Shown: positions 1 to 8,277 of the stretch, in pieces
Position numbering within the stretch: the stretch's first letter is position 1
Layout: each line of letters starts with the position of its first letter
Assembly (NCBI GenBank): GCA_035388025.1
Contig: DAOOPA010000008.1
Span: 1-27,723, forward strand
DNA: 27,723 nucleotides
Source: JAAZMX01 sp035388025
GTDB lineage: Bacteria > Patescibacteriota > Patescibacteriia > UBA2196 > GWA2-42-15
Direction: 5' to 3'
Notes under the pieces: model-generated
The model's database searches: none
What the model was told of the DNA's origin: nothing
Seen by the model: only the letters and a program-made list of their open reading frames with translations
Made by a program: the position numbers and the translations under genes

Positions 1-28
1 ATCATTAAAAAATATCAAATTGTGTAGA

Positions 29-50
29 GCTGTTCTATGCAAGCACCAAA
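29..50 (+). promoter_or_regulatory. Left copy of the 22-bp locus-edge element
   Basis: Reads GCTGTTCTATGCAAGC, then A, then CCAAA, in the sense direction of the first plus-strand gene, whose ATG is 9 nt downstream. The same element (21 of 22 identical, with T at the variable base) lies on the minus strand at 27669-27690, ahead of the first minus-strand gene. The same sense orientation before both blocks favours a transcription or anti-termination signal. A terminal inverted repeat is the alternative. No good -35/-10 pair is visible around it. Confidence 0.6.
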
Positions 51-59
51 ATTTAAATT

Positions 60-1139
60 ATGAACTGCCTTTATATTCATAACCGACGATCAGCCGGTCC
101 TAAAGAGTCAAGCTGGTTCACCTTTCATCATATTTCGGAAGAAATGGAAAGACGCGGTCATTTATTAGCTAAATACAGCGTTGATTATGATATGACTAAT
201 GATGAGGGAGGAAAAATAAAGGATAAAGATTGGCTAAAAGCTGATTGCTTATTTACGGTTTTCCGACAAGCCGAAGGTCCATTAAAAATTGCTAGGGTTA
301 AAAAAATTCCCTCCTTTCTGGAGATTAATTATGCATGCAGTCAGATAGTCAATCCTTTTATGAAAAAAGAAATAAGGCGTGTCGGTCTCGGAGACGACGA
401 GCTACGCTATGAGCAAACTCCGGTTGATAAAAGTCTTTTTGATATGGTAACTTACCTTATCGGGGCTGGCAATAATTATACCGCCGAGACCTACAAACAA
501 TATGGCATAAAAAATATTAAGATGTTCCGGGCCGGCATAGATTATGACTATTTTGTGCCTGATTTTGAGAAGAGAGGCAGGAGTAAAATAAAATTTACAT
601 TTACTGCCGCTTATCCTAATTTTCGCAAGGGTTTTTGGCATCTAGCGGAAGCTTGGAAAAATTTGAGTAGAAAATATCAAGAGAAAATAGAACTTCATAT
701 CTTTGGTAGCGAACCCTACGCCAAAGGAACAATAGATGCTTTTAATCATATGAAGAATTTTAGTAATGTTTTTTATCACGGTTTTATTTCCAACAGAGAG
801 TCTGAATATTTGAAAATACACGCCGAGGCTGATTGCATGCTTTGTCCGACATTCGCCGAAGGGCAAAGCGCGACAGCCCTTGAGGGAATGTCTTTCGGAC
901 TATATCCAATAATTTCTCCCTATACTGGAGTTGATTGGAATAATGTGCCAAAAATAATGTTGAGTCCGGAGCCAAAAAAGTGGGTTAACGAGTTGTGTGA
1001 TGCGATGAAATACGTAGTCGACAATTATGGGCAAATAAATAAACAAATGCCCAATATAAGACAATGCGCGATCGATGACTATAGGTGGAAAGACTTTAGT
1101 CACCAGGTAGTAGACTTTATAGAAAATAACATCTCTTAA
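60..1139 (+). CDS. GT4-like glycosyltransferase
   Basis: A 359-residue protein that looks like a GT-B fold retaining glycosyltransferase of the GT4 type, probably transferring a sugar from a nucleotide donor to a growing glycan at the cytoplasmic membrane face. The C-terminal half carries the family pattern: a region around 180-200 (YPNFRKGFWHLAEAW) resembling the donor-domain start, then AEGQSATALEGMSFG with Glu267 and Glu275 spaced as in the E-x7-E motif. The N-terminal acceptor domain is divergent and has no clear glycine-rich loop. It is the first gene of the plus block. An in-frame stop lies at 54-56, so this ATG is the first possible one. No Shine-Dalgarno sequence precedes it. The next gene starts 1 nt after its stop. 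Donor and acceptor cannot be deduced. Confidence 0.75.
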   Translation: MNCLYIHNRRSAGPKESSWFTFHHISEEMERRGHLLAKYSVDYDMTNDEGGKIKDKDWLKADCLFTVFRQAEGPLKIARVKKIPSFLEINYACSQIVNPFMKKEIRRVGLGDDELRYEQTPVDKSLFDMVTYLIGAGNNYTAETYKQYGIKNIKMFRAGIDYDYFVPDFEKRGRSKIKFTFTAAYPNFRKGFWHLAEAWKNLSRKYQEKIELHIFGSEPYAKGTIDAFNHMKNFSNVFYHGFISNRESEYLKIHAEADCMLCPTFAEGQSATALEGMSFGLYPIISPYTGVDWNNVPKIMLSPEPKKWVNELCDAMKYVVDNYGQINKQMPNIRQCAIDDYRWKDFSHQVVDFIENNIS

Positions 1140-1140
1140 A

Positions 1141-3144
1141 ATGAGTTATAAAAGAATAACTTTGCCATATAGAAAAAAAATGGCTAAAAAAATAAATAAT
1201 ATTATTGCACCAGTACGCATTGCATGGCTTAAGTTTCTTTTGTTAACAAAAGGCTATATGGCCATAAATAATGGGGTTTTGTGTGAATATGCAAGTTTGC
1301 TTAGGGCTAATAAAATAAATTTAGAACAATTTGATAGCGCTATAAAACATTATTTTAAAAAAGTAAAAGTTAAAGACATTAATACCAAAATAAAAGTTAA
1401 ACCTTTAGAAAAATTAGATATTGTCTTGAGTATCTTCAACCAAGAAGATCTGATTGAGCGAGTGTTATACGGTATTTTCAAAAACACCACTACGCCGTTC
1501 AATCTGATTCTGATTTTTGACGGCTGTACCGACAACACAAAACCTTTGACTTTGGAATATATAAAAAAACACCGGCCAGAGAGGCTCAATGATTTAATAA
1601 TTAGAGATACCCCCAACGTCTATGAAACGAGAGCGAACAATGTCGGGTTTAAGCTAGCCAAAGAGGATTATATGATCACACTACAGGATGACATGGTTAT
1701 CAAAGAGTATGGCTGGGAAAGGAGATTGGCTTATCCGCTTAGAAAATTTGACGACGTCTTGGCGGTAACGTCCAGAAGCGCACACGATATAAAAAGGATG
1801 GATAAGGGACACGAAGAATATACTAATTTTGCTTCACGAGAAACAGGCACATTGCCTAAAAATGTTTTTGTCATAAGAGATATCATAAACCGCGGACCAG
1901 TGGCTTTCCGAATGGATTATTTGCGAAGACTGGATTATCTCAATGAAAACTACGCGCCATGCAATTTGGATGAGGCTGATCTATCACTTCGAGCCTGGGA
2001 ACAATATGGCTGGAGAGTCGGATCTTTTTGGATTGATTATAAATCGCCAGTAGAATGGGGCAAGGCCAGAGACAAGGATTCCACTATGCCCGTGGAACAG
2101 TCAAATACAAAAAATAGAGAAAATCTGGAAAAGGATCATGGAGATTATATAAAACAAAACTTAAAGCATAGCGAGAATAGAGTGATCGCAGAAAATGAGA
2201 TTGATTACCAAGACACAGAAAAATCATATTTTGAGAGAATGATATATTTTTTGAAAAATTATCCCAAAAAAATAGACCGGAAGGAATTAAAAATGATAAC
2301 ACAAAAAAATACTTACCTTTTTCTAAAAAAAGCTAAAAATAAAGTAAAAAATATTCTTAGTAGCATTATTAAATTATTATTTAAAATAAGCGGCCAGGAA
2401 GATAAACTCGCTCGGGGTATTAAAAATTATTTATACACCGACGTGGGCATAAAAAATGAAAAAACGAGAGAAGCGTGGCTGGAAAAAACATTGGCTGACT
2501 TGCCGGCCGGATTGAAAATTTTGGATGCCGGGGCCGGTGAATGCCGATACCAAAAATTCTGTGGCCACTTGGAATACGTCAGCCAAGATTTCGGAGAATA
2601 CGCAGGCAAGAGCGCCAATGATGAGGGCTTGCATACCGATGATTGGGACTATAGCCAAATAGATATCAAGTCAGATATTACCAATATGCCCGTAGCTGAT
2701 AATAACTTTGACGCGGTAATGAGTATCGAGGTATTGGAGCACGTGGCAAACCCAGAGGAGGCGGTGCGCGAGATGGCGAGAGTCTTAAAACCGGACGGAA
2801 TTTTGATCCTGACAGCGCCTTTTTGTTCTTTGACTCATATGGCGCCTTATTATTTTGCCAACGGCTTGAGCAAATACTGGTACGAAACAATCTTGCCAAA
2901 ATACGGGCTGAGAATAGAGGAGTTGGTCTTTAACGGCAATTATTTTGAATATCTGGCTCAGGAATTGAGAAGATTGGGTAAGGTTCAATTCAGATATACA
3001 AATTTAAAATTAACAAAAAAGCTATTGTTTAAATGCGCGTATGCTTATTTATTGAGGGCGCTCGGAGCCTTGTCCAAAGCGAATATAAAATCGGAAGAGC
3101 TTTTGTGTTTTGGCCTGCAAATAAAAGCTAAAAAAATAAGATGA
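1141..3144 (+). CDS. Fused GT2 glycosyltransferase and SAM methyltransferase
   Basis: A 667-residue two-domain protein. Residues about 90-310 form a GT2 (GT-A fold) domain: LDIVLSIFN at 92-100, DGCTDNT at 127-133 and a metal-binding QDDM at 182-185. After a polar, Lys-rich linker (about 320-450), residues about 455-640 form a class I SAM-dependent methyltransferase: LDAGAGECRY at 461-470 (SAM loop), EVLEH at 530-534 and VLKPDG at 548-553. The likely role is adding a sugar and methylating it or a neighbouring residue. The first 85 residues are basic and of unknown role. Met385 (codon at 2293) sits just before the second domain and may mark the start of a formerly separate gene. The stop overlaps the next start by 4 nt (ATGA). 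Local sequence is very AT-rich. Confidence 0.82.
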   Translation: MSYKRITLPYRKKMAKKINNIIAPVRIAWLKFLLLTKGYMAINNGVLCEYASLLRANKINLEQFDSAIKHYFKKVKVKDINTKIKVKPLEKLDIVLSIFNQEDLIERVLYGIFKNTTTPFNLILIFDGCTDNTKPLTLEYIKKHRPERLNDLIIRDTPNVYETRANNVGFKLAKEDYMITLQDDMVIKEYGWERRLAYPLRKFDDVLAVTSRSAHDIKRMDKGHEEYTNFASRETGTLPKNVFVIRDIINRGPVAFRMDYLRRLDYLNENYAPCNLDEADLSLRAWEQYGWRVGSFWIDYKSPVEWGKARDKDSTMPVEQSNTKNRENLEKDHGDYIKQNLKHSENRVIAENEIDYQDTEKSYFERMIYFLKNYPKKIDRKELKMITQKNTYLFLKKAKNKVKNILSSIIKLLFKISGQEDKLARGIKNYLYTDVGIKNEKTREAWLEKTLADLPAGLKILDAGAGECRYQKFCGHLEYVSQDFGEYAGKSANDEGLHTDDWDYSQIDIKSDITNMPVADNNFDAVMSIEVLEHVANPEEAVREMARVLKPDGILILTAPFCSLTHMAPYYFANGLSKYWYETILPKYGLRIEELVFNGNYFEYLAQELRRLGKVQFRYTNLKLTKKLLFKCAYAYLLRALGALSKANIKSEELLCFGLQIKAKKIR

Positions 3145-3836
3145 GATTATCAATTATTATCCCCTGCTATAATGAGAGGGAAACAATTGAGCCAATTTTA
3201 ACAGCCGTCAGGGCTGTTGATTTGGGTTATGTACAAAAAGAAATAATCATCATCGACGATGGCAGTATTGACGGCACCAGAGAAATTTTAAAAGGATATG
3301 AGCACCAAGATAATATAATAATTATTTACCACGAAAAAAATGAAGGCAAGGGTATGGCTATTAGAAACGGGCTCAAAAGAGCCAGCGGCGAGATAATAAT
3401 CATACAAGACGCGGATCTGGAATATGATCCAAATGATTATCCGAAATTGATCGGGCCGATTATCAGAAAAGAAGCCAAGGTTGTTTATGGCTCTCGCCAA
3501 CTAAACCCTAAAAATAGGAAACACTCTGGCTGGTCATATTATCTGGGCGGCATAGTAGTTACTTGTATAACGAATTTTTTATTTGGGACAAAGCTGACGG
3601 ATGAACCAACCTGTTATAAGGTTTTTGACACTGAGACTATTAAAAAAATAAATTTACGCTGTCAAAGATTTGAATTTTGTCCGGAAGTAACAGCGAAATT
3701 GGCTAAGAATAAAATTGGCATCAAAGAGGTGCCAATCAGCTACAAGCCACGCAATAAAGCATCTGGCAAAAAAATAAATTTTCGTGATGGCATTGAAGCA
3801 ATCTGGACTTTAATTAAATACAGGTTTCGGGATTAA
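3141..3836 (+). CDS. Dpm1-like polyprenyl-phosphate glycosyltransferase (GT2)
   Basis: A 231-residue GT2 enzyme of the dolichol-phosphate mannosyltransferase type. Typical features are SIIIPCYNE at 4-12, IIIDDGSIDGT at 36-46, the long catalytic motif QDADLEYDP at 89-97, and VVYGSR at 114-119. Enzymes of this family transfer mannose, glucose or an aminosugar from a nucleotide donor to a polyprenyl phosphate, making a lipid-linked monosaccharide for GT-C enzymes. This copy lacks C-terminal membrane helices, as in the short soluble class. The next gene, 1 nt downstream, encodes a multi-span GT-C protein, so the two plausibly act as donor maker and user. It overlaps the preceding gene by 4 nt, suggesting translational coupling. 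The transferred sugar is unknown. Confidence 0.85.
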   Translation: MRLSIIIPCYNERETIEPILTAVRAVDLGYVQKEIIIIDDGSIDGTREILKGYEHQDNIIIIYHEKNEGKGMAIRNGLKRASGEIIIIQDADLEYDPNDYPKLIGPIIRKEAKVVYGSRQLNPKNRKHSGWSYYLGGIVVTCITNFLFGTKLTDEPTCYKVFDTETIKKINLRCQRFEFCPEVTAKLAKNKIGIKEVPISYKPRNKASGKKINFRDGIEAIWTLIKYRFRD

Positions 3837-3837
3837 A

Positions 3838-5439
3838 ATGAAAAAATATTTAAAAATTAGCGGATCAATAATATTGACGATTACCGTAATGGTGGTGATC
3901 GTTTTTGCTTTTTCTAAAAATATTCCTTATGACATGGATGAATTCTCGCTGTACCATGAGTTGGCCTGTCAATTTTACCCGGCCAATGAATTAAATACTT
4001 TTCGAGTCGGGTGCGACGAATTTGATCTAAAGTTACCGTGGCTTGGGACGGTTTTGCCCCTGAGGGAATACAGTTATATGGGCAGTATTACTTCTCTTTA
4101 TTATTGGCCGGTTTTTTTGTTGTGGCCGTCTCCCCCATCGGCCAGACTGATGGGCCTTTTATTTATGATTATCCAAAGCTTGATTCTGTCAAAAATTTTT
4201 AAAATAAAAAAAGAATATTTATTTTTAATATTATTAATATTCTTCCAATATAGCTTTCTGCATATCGTAGACACCGGGGTCGTCGGATTACAAATAACCC
4301 TGATATATCTTATTTATTATTTGGCAGTAAGACTAAAGGCGGAAAACAATTTTTTAATTTTAGCAATTACCGGATTTTTGTTATGGCTGGGACTCTGGGC
4401 AAAACTAACTTTTTTTTGGCTACTGCCAGCTTTATTGATAGTGATCGGCAAAAATCTTTATGGGGTTATTAAAAAAAATGCGCCCCCAAAAAAGACTATC
4501 ATTAAACAAATAGTTTGGGCGGCGTTAATATTTTTGGCTCTCTCTAGCTTCTTATTTTTAGCCACTGATAATAATGGGCGTTTATACTTATCGGAATTAA
4601 ACGGACGCTATGGCGAACCATTAACATTACAGGGATACTGGGCAAAATTTCACCCCAAAACGATCTGGAACTCTAGTATTTTCCAATATTATATCAATCC
4701 CCTATTGGCCAGCGAGAGAATCTATGAAGTGGAAAAAAGTCCCCTGGTAATTTTGGCAGGAATAATATTTTATTTTCCAGCGCTATTTATCGTTTACCAA
4801 TATTTTTGGGATAAAAAAAGAAAGTATAATCATGAACAATTGACAAAGGCCTTTACCAATATCTGTTTATTTATGTTGACGGCAATAATCATTTATTTCA
4901 CCAGGGGCGCCTGGTCAGCGCACCATGCTGTTTTGGCAATGCCCTTTCTGATTTTGGCCTATGGCGAAATGGCGATGATAAAAATACCGGGAAACAAAAA
5001 ATTATTGGCTTGGGTGATATTGATGTTAATCATCAATACGGGGCTATGGACGACATTTACCCGACAGAATTTAAATGTGTTTGACGATTTTAATAAAAAT
5101 AAAATAAATATTTTATTACAGAATGAGCAACTGGCCGACCAATATATTTATGTGGTTCTAGACTGGGGGATGTATTATTACCAGGCGCTTTATGGTAACA
5201 AGAACCAGGCGGTGATTTATATAGAGCCCCTTAATAAAACGGAACAGCTGGCTGTTGTCCGTGATTTGGCCAGACAAGAAAAGAGAAAATTATTATTTAT
5301 TTATAACCAAAAAACCGAGACAGCAAATATGGAAATGTTAGAAAAGGAGATAAAATTAATACCTTGTCCGGCGATGGCAGGCCAAAGCTGGAATATCCTC
5401 TTGGAAAATAGCGTGGAAAGTGATAAGCTTTGTTTATAA
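3838..5439 (+). CDS. Multi-span GT-C (PMT/ArnT-like) glycosyltransferase
   Basis: A 533-residue integral membrane protein. A first helix at about 8-26 is followed by a short exoplasmic loop holding Asp32 and Glu35 (PYDMDE), matching the acidic catalytic loop of GT39/GT83-type enzymes. Many hydrophobic helices follow to about residue 400, and a mostly soluble tail covers about 420-533. GT-C enzymes take a sugar from a polyprenyl-phosphate carrier and add it to protein, lipid or glycan outside the membrane. The adjacent Dpm1-like gene would supply that donor. The weak match to any specific subfamily means acceptor and sugar are open. Helix-coding DNA is strongly T-rich. Confidence 0.72.
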   Translation: MKKYLKISGSIILTITVMVVIVFAFSKNIPYDMDEFSLYHELACQFYPANELNTFRVGCDEFDLKLPWLGTVLPLREYSYMGSITSLYYWPVFLLWPSPPSARLMGLLFMIIQSLILSKIFKIKKEYLFLILLIFFQYSFLHIVDTGVVGLQITLIYLIYYLAVRLKAENNFLILAITGFLLWLGLWAKLTFFWLLPALLIVIGKNLYGVIKKNAPPKKTIIKQIVWAALIFLALSSFLFLATDNNGRLYLSELNGRYGEPLTLQGYWAKFHPKTIWNSSIFQYYINPLLASERIYEVEKSPLVILAGIIFYFPALFIVYQYFWDKKRKYNHEQLTKAFTNICLFMLTAIIIYFTRGAWSAHHAVLAMPFLILAYGEMAMIKIPGNKKLLAWVILMLIINTGLWTTFTRQNLNVFDDFNKNKINILLQNEQLADQYIYVVLDWGMYYYQALYGNKNQAVIYIEPLNKTEQLAVVRDLARQEKRKLLFIYNQKTETANMEMLEKEIKLIPCPAMAGQSWNILLENSVESDKLCL

Positions 5440-5460
5440 AAACTAACTTGTAAACTAAAT

Positions 5461-6438
5461 ATGAAAAAAGCACTAGTAACTGGAGCGGGTGGCTTTATCG
5501 GTCACCATTTGGCAAATTTTCTCAAAAAAGAAGGCTGCTGGGTACGCGGGGTTGATCTGAAAAATCCAGAATACGGAGTTTGCCAGGCGGACGAATTTGT
5601 TGTCGCTGATTTGCGCGATCAGAGTGTTTATCCAAAAATATTTGATGCGTACTTTGACGAGGTTTATCAGTTAGCGGCCGATATGGGCGGCGCCGGATAT
5701 ATTTTTACCGGCGAACATGATGCCGATGTCATGCACAATTCGGCCATGATCAATCTTAATATGGCCGAATGGGCCAATAAAACAAAGGCGGGAAAGATAT
5801 TTTATTCATCTTCGGCCTGTATTTATCCTAGACACAATCAGACTGATCCTGACAACCCTAAGTGTTCCGAGGAATCAGCTTATCCGGCCATGCCAGACAG
5901 CGAATACGGTTGGGAAAAACTTTTTAGTGAAAGATTGTACCTGTCTTTTAAAAAAAATTATGGCCTGGATGTACGAATTGCCAGATTCCACAATATTTTC
6001 GGACCGGAAGGCTCGTGGATAGGCGGGAAGGAAAAAGCACCAGCGGCTATCTGCAGAAAAGTAGCTCAGGCAAAAAATGGAGAGGAAATAGAGATTTGGG
6101 GTGATGGCAATCAGACAAGATCTTTTTTATTCATCAGCGAATGCCTTTTGGGCATAAGAAAATTAATGGATGCTGAAAACTTCTATGGGCCAGTAAATAT
6201 CGGCTCTGATGAAATGGTGACTATCAATCAACTAGCAGAAATGGCAATGAAAATAGCTAATAAAAAACTAACAATTAAACACGTGGAAGGCCCATTGGGT
6301 GTTAGGGGGCGTAATTCCGACAATCAATTGATAAGTCAAAAATTATCATGGAAACCAAGTATGAAACTCGAAGATGGCTTGAGAATTACTTATAAGTGGG
6401 TTGATTTTATGAACGAAAAAACTCTCTTGTCTTTGTAA
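5461..6438 (+). CDS. GDP-mannose 3,5-epimerase-like SDR enzyme
   Basis: A 325-residue extended short-chain dehydrogenase closely resembling GDP-mannose 3,5-epimerase (GME), which converts GDP-D-mannose to GDP-L-galactose and GDP-L-gulose. Visible features: NAD-binding GAGGFIG at 8-14; LAADMGGAGYIF at 71-82; SSACIYP at 117-123 with Cys120 matching the GME catalytic Cys; Tyr149/Lys153 (YGWEK); GGKEKAPAAICRK at 188-200 with Lys residues matching the second catalytic base; NIGSDEMV at 246-253; and GVRGRNSDN at 280-288. The last two are diagnostic of GME rather than of GDP-fucose synthase. No Shine-Dalgarno sequence precedes the start; the gap to the previous gene is 21 nt. With Gmd at 15115-16134 it makes GDP-mannose the hub of the locus. 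Confidence 0.85.
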   Translation: MKKALVTGAGGFIGHHLANFLKKEGCWVRGVDLKNPEYGVCQADEFVVADLRDQSVYPKIFDAYFDEVYQLAADMGGAGYIFTGEHDADVMHNSAMINLNMAEWANKTKAGKIFYSSSACIYPRHNQTDPDNPKCSEESAYPAMPDSEYGWEKLFSERLYLSFKKNYGLDVRIARFHNIFGPEGSWIGGKEKAPAAICRKVAQAKNGEEIEIWGDGNQTRSFLFISECLLGIRKLMDAENFYGPVNIGSDEMVTINQLAEMAMKIANKKLTIKHVEGPLGVRGRNSDNQLISQKLSWKPSMKLEDGLRITYKWVDFMNEKTLLSL

Positions 6439-6516
6439 CTTGTTTCTTAACAATATGATTAATTTGACCTTTAATAAAGAATAATAAATCATCCTGTTTG
6501 CTAATTTAAATTTATT
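6439..6516 (+). promoter_or_regulatory. Longest gap in the plus block, possible internal promoter
   Basis: This 78-bp AT-rich spacer holds TTGACC at 6464-6469, five of six matches to a -35 box. Only weak -10 candidates follow (TAAATC at 6485-6490, 15 nt spacer). A perfect 11-bp palindrome, CTTTAATAAAG, lies at 6469-6479. The 20 bases at 6461-6480 match 27641-27660 at 18 positions. It may start a separate transcript for the genes from the first FkbM onward, but the -10 is poor. Confidence 0.3.
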
Positions 6517-7413
6517 ATGGGCTTCATTAAAAAACATAAAAACACCCTAATCAGAATACTAAAATATCTAAGCACTTATCCGGGTTTTAAACGGCTTTTT
6601 TATCAAATTCACGAAATTATGAAAAATGAATTTCAGCCCAAGGGTTATGTGGCGGTAATGATGGAAAACGGTTATCTGCTGGGGGTTAATAATTACAAGC
6701 AAAGTCCAACTTGGAGAGATAGAATGGCAGCTCAAGATTTTGAAAAAGAGGAAACGGGGGTGGTTAAAAAATTATTGCCCTTGGTTGATTATTTTGTGGA
6801 TATTGGCGCCCATATCGGTTATTATACTTGTTTGGCCGCTCACAGCGGTAAAAAAGTATTGGCCTTTGAGCCAATCAAAGAAAGCTACAAAACCTTATTG
6901 AAAAATCTTGAGGTGAATAGGTTTGACGAGGTAAGCGCACACAACTTAGCTCTAGGAGAAAATGAAAAAAAGGCAATTGTTTATGGCGAGGATGCCGGGA
7001 GCTCAATCATTAAAGACAGCTTTCCCAAAGAAACAGAGCAAGGAACAACCGTTGAAGTAGGGGTTCTGGATAATTATATCAATGTCATACCTGCGGGTTC
7101 ACCTACTATGTTGAAGATTGATACCGAGGGCGGCGAGTATGCCATTATTCAAGGCGGAAAAAAATTCATCACGGCCATTCAGCCTTTGTTTATGTTCATG
7201 GAAATAGTAAAAAATTGGGGCGGTGGCCGAAATCCTAACTTTGAAAAAACCTTTGAGGAGTTGGAGGAAATGGGTTATGAAAAATTTTTGGAATTAGAAG
7301 GAGAATATTTCTTTGTGCTTAGCGAGGCCAATAACGGGCGGATAAAAGAAATAATTGAGGAAATAAAAAATGCGCAATCCAAAGGGCTTGCAGATAATAA
7401 AATACAAAAATGA
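6517..7413 (+). CDS. FkbM-family methyltransferase
   Basis: A 298-residue SAM-dependent O-methyltransferase of the FkbM family, often found in glycan clusters where it methylates sugar hydroxyls. The core shows VDIGAHIG at 94-101 (SAM-binding motif I), AFEPIKESY at 117-125 (acidic ribose-binding motif) and KIDTEGGEY at 200-208 (the family-specific motif, usually KIDVEG). The N-terminal 80 residues are basic and variable. The stop overlaps the next start by 4 nt (ATGA), so it is coupled to the GT11 gene. It is one of two FkbM genes here; the other is at 10981-11871 and only distantly similar. The methylated sugar is unknown. Confidence 0.88.
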   Translation: MGFIKKHKNTLIRILKYLSTYPGFKRLFYQIHEIMKNEFQPKGYVAVMMENGYLLGVNNYKQSPTWRDRMAAQDFEKEETGVVKKLLPLVDYFVDIGAHIGYYTCLAAHSGKKVLAFEPIKESYKTLLKNLEVNRFDEVSAHNLALGENEKKAIVYGEDAGSSIIKDSFPKETEQGTTVEVGVLDNYINVIPAGSPTMLKIDTEGGEYAIIQGGKKFITAIQPLFMFMEIVKNWGGGRNPNFEKTFEELEEMGYEKFLELEGEYFFVLSEANNGRIKEIIEEIKNAQSKGLADNKIQK

Positions 7414-8276
7414 TTATTGTCAAATTGATGGGCGGATTGGGTAATCAGATGTTCCAATACGCTCTGGGGCGCAATCTGGCCCTAAAAAATAAAGTTGAGC
7501 TGAGGCTGGACATCAGCTGGTTTTCAAAACAGCGCGACGACGGCGCTACCAACCGGACCTACCGACTGGGCAGTTTTATGATTGAAGAAAATTTTACCAC
7601 CGAAGAGGAAAGCGCCCGACTGATGAAAACCAGCTGGCGAGATTATTTTCAGGCCAAAGAACGCCGGAGCTGGGTGCGCCAAGAGAAAATAAAATTTGAA
7701 CCGTGGATCCTTAAGGTCAAAGACAATGTTTATCTGGAAGGATATTGGCAAAGTGAAAAATATTTCCAAGACAATCAAGAGATCATCAGAAAGGATTTTG
7801 AATTAAAAAATGAATGGAGCACAGCGGGCAAAGAATGGCTGGAACAAATAAATTCTTGTCAGGCAGTCAGCGTGCATATCCGGCGCGGCGATTATGCCAA
7901 CGACCAGAAAACAAAAAACTATCATGGCGAGTGCGCCAAGGAATATTACGAGCGCGCTGGGCAAGAAGCAATCCGTGGTTTCACCAACCCAGTATTTTTT
8001 GTTTTTTCCGATGACTTGCCTTGGGCGCAAGAAAATATCAAATTACCAGGGAAAATTCGCTGGGTAACGGGCACTAAAAATCAACCAGCTGAAGAAATCA
8101 GACTGCAGAGCGCTTGCCAACACAATATTATCGCCAATAGCACGTTTGGTTGGTGGGGAGCCTGGCTCAATAAAAATCCCCATAAAAAGGTTTGGGCGCC
8201 GAGAAACTGGTTTGCTGATGCCGAGGCGGAGAGTCAAGCGAGCGATATCGTGCCTCATAATTGGCTAAAGATATAA
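7410..8276 (+). CDS. GT11 alpha-1,2-fucosyltransferase-like enzyme
   Basis: A 288-residue GT11 glycosyltransferase. Diagnostic motifs are present: MGGLGNQMFQYA at 7-18; SVHIRRGDY at 154-162, the HxRRGDY GDP-binding site; FSDD at 199-202; and NSTFGWWGAWLN at 243-254. Known members transfer L-fucose from GDP-L-fucose in alpha-1,2 linkage, usually to galactose. No GDP-fucose synthase is seen in the window, whereas a GME-like gene that could supply GDP-L-galactose lies about 1 kb upstream, so the true donor may be L-galactose. The length is normal for the family. It overlaps the preceding gene by 4 nt and ends 1 nt before the next. Confidence 0.93.
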   Translation: MIIVKLMGGLGNQMFQYALGRNLALKNKVELRLDISWFSKQRDDGATNRTYRLGSFMIEENFTTEEESARLMKTSWRDYFQAKERRSWVRQEKIKFEPWILKVKDNVYLEGYWQSEKYFQDNQEIIRKDFELKNEWSTAGKEWLEQINSCQAVSVHIRRGDYANDQKTKNYHGECAKEYYERAGQEAIRGFTNPVFFVFSDDLPWAQENIKLPGKIRWVTGTKNQPAEEIRLQSACQHNIIANSTFGWWGAWLNKNPHKKVWAPRNWFADAEAESQASDIVPHNWLKI

Positions 8277-8277
8277 T

